Below, piece after piece: positions 61,901 through 64,000 of a DNA stretch of 64,000 bases. Where the stretch lies: positions 2,294,001 to 2,358,000 of the forward strand of contig OZ251446.1 in NCBI GenBank assembly GCA_965242495.1, in the 5' to 3' direction. How positions within the stretch are numbered: position 1 is the first letter of the stretch; every line of letters begins with the position of its first letter. Below the pieces are notes generated by a model. The model worked only from the letters and a program-made list of their open reading frames with translations. It ran no database searches and had not been told where the DNA came from. The position numbers were made by a program, and so were the translations under genes. Source of the stretch: CBDESN01 sp965242495 (GTDB taxonomy: Bacteria; Pseudomonadota; Alphaproteobacteria; MPNO01).

Positions 61901-64000
61901 CCACTCTCCGAGATCGACGCCGACGACAGCGCCAACCTCACCGTCGGCGTCGCCTCGTCGTCCTCGATGGTCAACGTCACGTTCGCCGGCGCCGCAACCC
62001 CATTGCCGCCCGTCGCCGTTCCCGAAACCGTCACCTGCTTGTCCGGCGCGTCCACGTCGTTCCCGTTCGCCGTCACCGTCACCGTCCCGGCGCTCGCCGT
62101 CGATCCCGCCGCTATCGTCAGCGTCCTCGCCGCGCTCAGAGCGAAATCGGCGCCGACCGCGCCGGTTCCCGGCGCCGCATCCACCGTCACCGTCACCGCC
62201 GCGCTCGACTTGCCGGAAAGCCGCGCCGTCACCGTCGCAACGCCGCCGTTCTCCGAAATCGACGACGACGACAGGACCAGCGAAACCGTCGGAAGCGTCT
62301 CGTCGTCGGCGATGGCGAGCGTCACGGCGGACGGGTTCTCCACGCCGCCGCCCGACGCCGCGGCGGACACCGTCACCTGCTTGTCCGGCGCGTCCACGTC
62401 ATTGCCGTTCGCCGTCACCGTCACCGCGCCCGCGCTCGCCGTCGATCCCGCCGCTATCGTCAGCGTCTTCGCGCTCGACAGCGTGAAGTCGCCCGAAACC
62501 GCGCCCGTTCCCGCCGCCGCCGACACCGTCAGCGTCACCGCCGCGCTCGACTTGCCGGAAAGCGCCGCGGTCACCGACGACACCCCGCCAGTCTCCGAAA
62601 TCGACGAAGACGACAGCTTCAACGTCGCCGTCGGCGTCGCCTCGTCGTCCGTCAGCGTGAGGCTCGCCCCGGTCACATCGCCCGCGCCCTGGCCGTTGGA
62701 CGCCGCGCCCGTCACCGTCACCGTGCGGTCGCCCACGTTGTCCACGTCGTCGTTCACCGCGTTGATCGTCGCCGTGTCCGAAGCGTCCGCCGTCTCACCC
62801 GCCGCAATCACGATCGTCGCGTCCGAACCCGCCGTGTAGAAACCCGTCACACCCGTCACCGTCACCGTCGTCGCCGCGCTCGACGGGCGCGAGAGCGTCG
62901 CGCTCACCGTCGTCGCGCCGCCATCCTCCGGGATCGAAGAGGACGCCAGCGCCAGCGTCACATCCGGCGCAGCGTCGTCGTCCGTGATGGTCAGCGTCAC
63001 GGCGGCCGGATCCGACACCCCGCTGTCGCCGCTCACCGCGGCGGAGACCGTCACCGACTTGTCCGGCGAGTCCGTCGCGTCGGCGACCGCCGTCACCGTC
63101 ACCACGCCCGCGCTCGACGTCGATCCCGCCGCGATGGTCAGCGTCGCCGGGTTCGACAGCGTGAAGCCGGCGCCGTTGGCCGATGCCGTCAGCGTCACCG
63201 CCGCGCTCGACGCACGGTTCAGCGTCGCGCTCACCGTCGCTACCCCGCCGTTCTCCGAGATCGACGAAGACGACAGCTTCAGCGTCGCCGTCGGCGTCGC
63301 CTCGTCGTCGGTCAGCGTGAGGCTCGCTCCGGTCACGGCGCCCGCGCCCTGGTCGTTGGACGCCGTTCCCGTCACCGTGACGTCCCGGTCGCCCAGGTTG
63401 TCCACGTCGTCGTTCACGGCGTTGATCGTCGCCGTGTCCGCGGCGTTCGCCGTGCTCCCCGCGGCGATGACGATGACCGCGTCCGCCGAATCCACCGTGT
63501 AGGCGCCTTCAAGCGCCGTCACGGCGATCGTGGTAGCGGCGCTCGACGGATGCGAAAGGGCGGCGCTCACCGTCGTCGCGCCGCCATCCTCGGCGATGGC
63601 CGTATCCGCCACCGCCAGCGTCACGCCCGGCGCCGCGTCGTCATCGGCGATGGCGAGCGTCACGGCGTCCGGCGCCGCCACGCCGTTGCCGCCCGTCGCC
63701 GCTCCGGAAACCGTCACCTGCTTGTCCGGCGCGTCCACGTCGTCGCCGTTCGCCGTAATCGTCACCGCGCCGCTGCTGGCGGTGGCGCCGGCCGCGATGG
63801 TCAGCGTCTTCCCGGCGGAGAGCGTGAAGTCCGCTCCAACCGCCCCCGTCCCGGCCGCCGCATCCACCGTCACCGTCGCCGCTTCGCTGGAGGCGCCCGA
63901 AAGCGCCGCGGTCACCGACGCCACCCCGCCCGTCTCCGAAATCGACGATGGCGACAGCGACAGGGTCACCGTCGGCAGGCTCTCGTCGTCGGTCAGCGTC
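42535..64000 (-). CDS. Giant Calx-beta-repeat surface protein with autotransporter-like C-terminal barrel (5' end outside window)
   Basis: More than 7150 codons open to the window edge. The frame continues above 63969 with another repeat junction (LTDDESLP), so the N-terminus lies outside. Most of the protein is some 60-70 tandem Calx-beta-like modules of about 90-110 residues, each opening like LSSSSISESGGVSTVTA and closing with a DD(D/E) acidic, probably Ca-binding, linker. Three repeat types alternate, with putative-Ig (He_PIG-like) domains at about 58560-58280, 53405-53125 and 49620-49340. The C-terminal part has a PKD-like domain (~45235-44945), two more He_PIG-like domains (~44890-44340), a last Calx-beta module, then an autotransporter-type beta-barrel (from ~43965) ending LQLRLNW. 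I noticed no cysteine. Likely a secreted adhesin or surface fibre; partner unknown. Confidence 0.88.
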   Translation of the reverse strand, partial: TLTDDESLPTVTLSLSPSSISETGGVASVTAALSGASSEAATVTVDAAAGTGAVGADFTLSAGKTLTIAAGATASSGAVTITANGDDVDAPDKQVTVSGAATGGNGVAAPDAVTLAIADDDAAPGVTLAVADTAIAEDGGATTVSAALSHPSSAATTIAVTALEGAYTVDSADAVIVIAAGSTANAADTATINAVNDDVDNLGDRDVTVTGTASNDQGAGAVTGASLTLTDDEATPTATLKLSSSSISENGGVATVSATLNRASSAAVTLTASANGAGFTLSNPATLTIAAGSTSSAGVVTVTAVADATDSPDKSVTVSAAVSGDSGVSDPAAVTLTITDDDAAPDVTLALASSSIPEDGGATTVSATLSRPSSAATTVTVTGVTGFYTAGSDATIVIAAGETADASDTATINAVNDDVDNVGDRTVTVTGAASNGQGAGDVTGASLTLTDDEATPTATLKLSSSSISETGGVSSVTAALSGKSSAAVTLTVSAAAGTGAVSGDFTLSSAKTLTIAAGSTASAGAVTVTANGNDVDAPDKQVTVSAAASGGGVENPSAVTLAIADDETLPTVSLVLSSSSISENGGVATVTARLSGKSSAAVTVTVDAAPGTGAVGADFALSAARTLTIAAGSTASAGTVTVTANGNDVDAPDKQVTVSGTATGGNGVAAPANVTLTIEDDEATPTVRLALSSASISESGGVASVTAALSAVSSEAVTVTVDAAAGTGAVGADFALSAAKTLTIAAGDTTSAGAVTVTANGNDVDSPNKQVTVSGVVAGGNGVAAPANVTLTLTDDETTPTATLKLSSSSILESGGAATVTAALSGKSSAAVTLTVSASGDGFTLSSAKTLTIGAGSTSSAGVVTVTAVADATDSPDKSVSVSATASGGGVANPSAVTLTIADDDAAPGVTLAVASSSVPENGGATSVSAALSHPSSAATTITVTALEGAYTVDSADATIVIAAGSTANATDTATITAVDDAIDNVGDRTVTVTGTASNGQAAAESETVAVTGASLTLTDDEATPTATLSLSSSSISESGGVSTVSASLNRASSAAVTLTVSANGDGFTLSSAKTLTIASGSTASAGAVTVTAVADATDSPDKQVTVSAAASGGGVANPASKTLTITDDDAAPGVTLALAASSIPEDGGATTVSATLSHPSSAATTVTVAGVAGFYTAGSDAMIVIAAGSTANATDTATIAAVNDAIDNVGNRTVMVTGTASNGQAAAESETMTVTGVSLTLTDDEGAPTATLALSPSSISESGGVSTVSATLSGRSSAAVTLTVSAPGDGFTLSNPATLTIAAGSTASAGVVTVTAVADATDSPDKQVSVSAAASGGGVANPSAVTLTITDDDAAPSVTLALSSSSIPENGGATSVSAALSHPSSAATTVTVTAVPGFYTAGSDATIVIAAGATANASDTATIAAVDDAIDNVGNRTVTVTGTASNGQAVAESETVAVTGASLTLTDDEATPTATLALSSSSISESGGVATVTAGLNRASSEAVTLTVSAAGAGFTLSSARTLTIAAGSTASAGAVTVTANDDAMDGPDKSVTVSAAVSGDSGVANPSAVTLTIADDDAAPSLSISSPSVAEGAAGSTATLTFEVTLSAKSGKQVTVNYAEGTGGAATAGADYTALAAGALTFAAEETSKTIAVTVTGDATDEPDETVKVVLSGPVNATLADGAAAGTGTIRDDDAAPSVTLALSSSSISEDGGVSTVTARLSHRSSQPTTVTVTASAGAHTAASDFTQTGATLTVSAGATASAGVVTVAAVNDAEDAANDKTVTVSATAGNGQGIAGNPSSVTLTIEDDDVDLKPTFGDAAVANQSWPVSTEIARFTLPAATGGDGTLTYALSPALPSGLSRSGFFVTGTTPSASVALADYTWTARDEDGDEASLTFAIEVVESGIMNPGAAPSLSLSSPRVAEGASGSTATLGFVVTLSAESTEEVTVGYADAGTGTASSGADYTALSSGTLTLAPGVTSATVSVTVTGDGVDEPDETVELALSGPVNAQVPVAGRTGTGTIEDDDAAPDVTLALADTAIAEDGGATSVSATLSHRSSAATTVTVAAVAGFYTVGSDATIVIAAGSTANAADTATINAVNDDVDNVGDRSVTVTATASNGQAAADSQTMAVTGASLTLTDDEDTPTVTLSLSEPDPSKPDTIDESGADNASTVTAALDRASSEAVTLTVSASASAGTNAADGDFTLSSAKTLTIAARSTASAGAVTVTAVDDATDGPDKSVTVTATASGGGVSNPAAVTLTITDDDAAPSVTLALSPSAIGESGTTTRAVVTATLSHPSSAATEVTVSAAPGTNAVADNYTLSAGRTLTIAAGDTTSTGTVTIAAVDDATDSPDKSVTVSGTAANGQGVAGNPEAVTLTIRDDDGKPTVSLALSSVSISETGGAATVTATLNRASSAVTTVTVSAAPVSSTGAVAADYTLSNDRTLTIAAGDTASTGAVTVTAVNDATDSPDKQVKVSGAAVNAQGVTNPLAVTLTITDDDAAPDVTLALSPSSISENGGATTVSATLSHASSEATTVTVTGAPGFYTAGSDATIVIAAGETANVADTATAAAVDNTKDEPDRRVTVTGTVGNGQGAGSVAGATLTLQDDDAAPSVALALAGSSISENGGATTVTAALSHPSSAATTVTVTAVAGAYTLGSDAAIVIAAGDTANASDGVTIAAVDDDVDNVGDRDVTVTGTASNGQAAADSQTMAVTGASLTLTDDEDTPTVALALSEPDPSKPDAISESGANNASTVTASLSGKSSEAVTLTVSASAGANAADGDFTLSSAKTLTIAAGATASAGVVTVTANDDATDSPNKSVNVSAAVSGGSGIADPAAATLTIVDDESLPTATLVLSSPSISESGGVSSVTAALSGASSEAVTVTVDAAAGTGAAAADFDLSAANTLTIAAGDTTSAGAVTVTANGNDVDSPNKQVTVSGRATGGNGVEAPANVTLTLTDDESLPTVKLVLSPASISETGGVSSVTAALSGASSEAVTVTVDAAAGTGAVGADFALSAAKTLTIAAGDTASAGTVTVTANGNDVDSPDKQVTVSGVAAGGNGVAAPTNVSLTLTDDEATPTATLALSSSSISETGGAATVTAALSGKSSAAVTLTVAAAGAGFTLSSARTLTIASGSTASAGAVTVTAVTDTTDSPDKSVPVSATVSGDSGVSDPSTVTLTITDDDAAPGVKLALSSSSIPENGGATTVSATLSHPSSAATTVTVTGASGFYTAGSDATIVIAAGSTASAADTAAIAAVDDDVHQGSGGRSTTVTATVANDQGIGSVTGAALTLTDDEALPTTTLALSPASISETGGVSTVTAKLSGKSSESVTLTVAANGAGFTLSSARTLTIAAGSTASAGAVTVTAVTDTTDSPDKQVSVSATALGGGVANPSAVTLTIADDDAAPSVTLALSSSSISENGGVSTVTARLSHRSSQPTTVTVTASAGLHTASSDFRLSTNRTLTVAAGATASAGVVTVSAVNDAEDAANDKTVTVSATAGNGQGIAGNPSPVTLTIEDDDVDLKPTFGDQQIASRLWPVSTVIPRLTLPRATGGDGTLTYALSPALPSWLSRNGFFVTGTTPDAPTNQKEYVWTATDEDGDAATLPFLVAVIASGDPPRLVNPPGIVVNTGNLPSLSISSPRVAEVASGSTAMLSYKVTLSAESTAEVTVGYADAGTGTATSGADYVALATGTLTFAAGETSKTVDVTVTGDDVDEPDETVELALSGPVNAQVPVAGRTGTGTIEDDDAAPDVTLALAASSIAENGGATSVSATLSHRSSAATTVTVTGVSGFYTAGSDATIVIAAGSTATATDTATINAVDDAIDNVGNRTVTVTATASNGQAAADSQTMAVTGASLTLTDDEATPTATLKLSSSSISESGGVTTVTAALDRASSEAVTLTVTAAAGTNAVSGDFTLSNPATLIIAAGSTASAGAVTVTAVDDATDGLDKSVTVTAAASGDSGIADPAAVTLTIADDDDAPTLSISSPSAAEGAAGSTATLTFEVTLSAKSGKEVTVAYAEGTGGTATAGTDYTALASGTLTFATEETSRTIAVTVTGDVADEPDETVVVTLSAPSNATIADGAASGTGTITDDDDAPAVTLTLADSSIAENGGATTATAALSHPSSAATTVTVAAVAGAYTLGSDAAIVIAAGETANASDGVTIAAVDDAIDNVGDRSVTVTGTASNDQAAAESQTVAVAGASLTLTDDEATPTATLKLSSSSISESGGVTTVTAALDRASSEAVTLTVTAAAGTNAVSGDFTQTGATLTIAAGSTASAGVVTVTAVADTTDSPDKSVKVSATAAGGGVANPTAATLTITDDDAAPRVTLALADTAIAENGGATTASATLSHASSAATTITVTALEGAYTVDSTDATIVIAAGDTANASDTATINAVDDAIDNVGNRTVTVTGTASNGQAAAESETVAVTGASLTLTDDEATPTATLKLSSSSIVESGGVTTVTAELNRASSEAVTLTVSATGAGFTLSSARTLTIAAGSTASAGAVTVTANDDATDGPDKSVTVSATASGGGVANPSAVTLTIADDDDPPVLSISSPSVAEGAAGSTATLTFEVTLSAKSGKQVTVNYAEGTGGAATSGTDYTALAAGALTFAAEETSKTISVTVTGDATDEPDETVKVVLSGPVNATLDAATGTGTIRDDDAAPSVTLALSSSSISEAGGVSTVTARLSHRSSQPTTVTVTASAGAHTAASDFSLSTNRTLTVAAGATASAGVVTVSAVNDAEDAANDKTVTVSATAGNGQGIAGNPSSVTLTIEDDDVDLKPTFGDQQIASRLWPVSTVIPRLTLPRATGGDGTLTYALSPALPSWLSRNGFFVTGTTPDAPTNQKEYVWTATDEDGDAATLPFLVAVIASGDPPRLVNPPGIVVNTGNLPSLSISSPRVAEGASGSTATLSYTVTLSAESTAEVTVGYADAGTGTASSGADYVALATGTLTFAAGETSKTVSVTVTGDGVDEPDGTVKLALSGPVNARVPVAGRTGTGTIEDDDAAPTVTLALASSSIPENGGATSVSATLSHPSSAATTVTVTAVAGFYTVGSDATIVIAAGNTANAADTAAIAAVNDDVHQGSGGRSTTVTATVDNGQGAGRVTGAALALTDDEALPTVKLVLSPPAISETGGVSSVTAALSGASSEAVTVTVDAAAGTGASAADFDLSAAKTLTIAAGDTTSAGAVTVTANGNDVDSPDKQVTVSGVVAGGNGVAALANVTLTLTDDETLPTVTLALSPPAISETGGVSSVTAALSGASSEAVTVTVDAAAGAGAVGADFALSAAKTLTIAAGDTTSVGAVTVTANGNDVDSPDKQVTVSGVVAGGNGVAAPANVTLTLTDDETTPTATLKLSSSSILESGGAATVTAALSGKSSAAVTLTVSASGDGFTLSSAKTLTIGAGSTSSAGVVTVTAVADAKDEPDKSVTISATVSGDSGVANPSAVTLTITDDDEAPSVKLALAASSISENGGATSVSATLSHASSEATTVTVTEVSGAYTVGSDATIVIAAGSTANATDTATITAVDDAIDNVGDRTVTVTGTASNGQAAAESETVAVTGASLTLTDDEGAPTATLSLSSSSISESGGVSTVSASLNRVSSVAVTLTVSANGAGFTLSNPATLTIGAGSTASAGAVTVTAVADATDSPDKQVAVSATASGGGVANPASKTLTIMDDDAAPGVKLALAASSIPENGGTMTVSATLSHPSSAATTVTVAAVAGFYTAGPDATIVIAAGSTANASDTATITAVNDDVHQGSGGRSTTVTATVVNDQGIGRVTGAGLTLTDDESLPTATLALSSSPISETGGVSSVTATLSGKSSAAVTLTVSASPGTGAVSGDFALSSAKTLTVAAGDTTSAGAVTVTANGNDVDAPDKQVTVSAAASGGGVANPSAVTLAIADDETLPTVSLVLSSSSISENGGVATVTARLSGKSSAAVTVTVGASPGSGDFTQTGTTLTIAAESTTSTGAVTVRGADDGVAEGSERITVSGTAAGGNGVADPSSLTLTLIDDDAPQTTLVLSSPSIAEAGGVATVTATLDRTSTVAVTITVGASPGSGTDFMLSAANTLTFAANATTSAGVVTVTGVDDDTDAPNKAVTVSGAASDSLGLANDPPGVTLTITDDDAAPRVTLALSSSSISENGGVSTVTATLDRPSSQPTTVTVSASPGSGTDFTLSGTTLTVAAGATASAGAVTITAADNDADAPDKQVTVSGTSANGHGKTDPADVTLTITDDDGSVSPPSALTADAGEDKTVDEGAAVTLSGRVRGWDPADGAPAWAWAQTGGTPAVALTGAATASPSFTAPQVSGVTVLTFRLTVTAGGASVSDTVDVTVTDRSGAAASDAAPDSAPDSVPTFGDAAVADRSWVVNAAIASFVLPEATGGDGALTYSLSPALPAGVTRDAATREVAGAPTSTLARTIYTWTAADADGDEASLTFAVSVDEDLTPVFEPDVFPAQTYMEGLAIAPLALPAATGGNGPLAYRLAPALPEGLTFDPSTRIVSGTPAAVTPTVGYTLTAADADGDEASLTFSVEVWPRIVLSIEDTGVEEGGEMVFLVTLSPPPPRAMTIRFAVTPGSATPDEDYETASVRPVPGGRVAHRSRAYEDATGRRFTLAAGQASARISVRTVDDDVDEQDETLTLNVSSVLAPSSRAAATGVIVDDDYRVRTRAFEAVLASFGRTVAGEAVNVLGERFSEAESEDRVTLGGRALSLGGGAPFPGSAEEPLFDAHVGASGRADADGEGPASLRELAAQSSFVLSVGPADAAPAAPGTWTFWGQAGAASFSGRPASDLETDGEVFTGFVGADARLRPDILTGVAVARSRGDMGYRLADERADVEAALTSVFPYAHWKPSDGLGVWAMAGAGWGEATLKDEDGSARTEIGMRMAALGWRKELGGGGGDDGDVSWALKGDGLAIEMQSDEAPGLHATEPAMQRLRLLMEGAAEWPVGAQARLRPRLEFGGRWDGGRFGKGYGAEAGGGVAYADARLGLEAEARGRYLLAHQSAGFEESGAGLAVRFDPGGDGVGPWFELSPQWGAAESGAESLWGSLPEDGASASASRLGLAAGWRFDEALGASVTFDREAAGAARGYGLGVGWTPRGEPGGAPDVSVEAEASRRENETAATEHRIGLQLRLNW
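47700..48060 (-). repeat. Intragenic repeat, near-identical to 61392-61752
   Basis: About 360 bp of the giant gene match at an offset of 13692 bp (a multiple of 3) with very few differences, far closer than neighbouring modules. This suggests recent duplication or gene conversion. Confidence 0.75.
48947..49985 (-). repeat. Intragenic 1.04-kb direct repeat, unit 1
   Basis: Matches 52733-53771 at a constant offset of 3786 bp (1262 codons), with only scattered substitutions. The block covers a Calx-beta module, a He_PIG-like domain and the start of the next module. Confidence 0.85.
52733..53771 (-). repeat. Intragenic 1.04-kb direct repeat, unit 2
   Basis: Second copy of 48947-49985, offset 3786 bp. 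A third, clearly diverged version with its own He_PIG-like domain lies at about 57916-58917. Confidence 0.85.
61392..61752 (-). repeat. Intragenic repeat, near-identical to 47700-48060
   Basis: See the partner copy. The two are 13.7 kb apart within the same reading frame. Confidence 0.75.

Noticed and set aside
44951..63502. Long plus-strand frames opposite the giant gene (up to 578 codons)
   Set aside because: They are antisense shadows of Calx-beta repeats: the same motifs recur in each, with no independent starts, ribosome sites or family signatures.
63967..63969. GTG at 63969 as the start of the giant protein
   Set aside because: Repeat sequence (LTDDESLPT) continues in frame to the window edge, so this valine is internal.
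42535..64000. Separate genes within the giant frame
   Set aside because: No stop codon interrupts the frame and the repeats continue through every possible internal start.

Overview
The window is very GC-rich chromosomal DNA of an alphaproteobacterium, most likely Rhodospirillales-like. I infer this from gene order (lptF-lptG-lptD-surA-pdxA-rsmA; pepA-holC-ndk; purM-purN divergent from DUF2066, a CDP-alcohol phosphatidyltransferase, a PerM/AI-2E permease and hdaA; dprA-topA-rnr-rpmG) and from a 42-residue alphaproteobacterial aa3-oxidase subunit IV. No tRNA, rRNA or CRISPR array was seen.

Region 1 (1-12161) is accessory metabolism. It holds an acetoacetyl-CoA synthetase (cut by the window edge) with an SDR, a lower-GC DUF4268 nuclease-like gene and a DUF1989 protein. 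A five-gene operon on the minus strand (12161 to 4620) encodes a CO-dehydrogenase/xanthine-oxidase-type molybdenum hydroxylase (L, M, S) followed by a DMSO-reductase-family enzyme pair resembling pyrogallol-phloroglucinol transhydroxylase. A UbiD-type decarboxylase and a RidA protein at 14.3-16.2 kb might belong to the same chemistry.

Region 2 (12162-14306) is a repeat- and transposon-rich gap. It has compound palindromic repeats (also at 4310-4572), a candidate structured RNA/leader element (A), an IS5-family insertion sequence with a CTAG duplication, and a deleted second IS copy whose start codon opens a 27-codon ORF ending in an ATGA overlap with ubiD.

Region 3 (14307-41899) is mostly housekeeping: UbiD, RidA, MsrA, the outer-membrane biogenesis operon, pepA-holC-ndk, purMN, DUF2066 to hdaA, RNase D, AspRS, L33, RNase R, TopA and DprA. 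A 217-bp MITE-like element has landed exactly in the DUF2066 start codon and rebuilt it.

Region 4 (42008-42507) is a second, diverged copy (B) of element A. Both copies carry a near-consensus promoter on the minus strand (TTGACA-N17-TAnnnT). Each is followed by a hairpin with compensatory changes and a run of about six A/T-tracts phased at about 11 bp. I consider this pair the best candidate for an undescribed element.

Region 5 (42535-64000) is one open reading frame of more than 7150 codons that runs out of the window at its N-terminal side. It is a Calx-beta-repeat surface protein ending in a PKD-like domain, putative-Ig domains and an autotransporter-like beta-barrel. Its DNA repeats include recent duplications of about 1 kb and about 0.36 kb.
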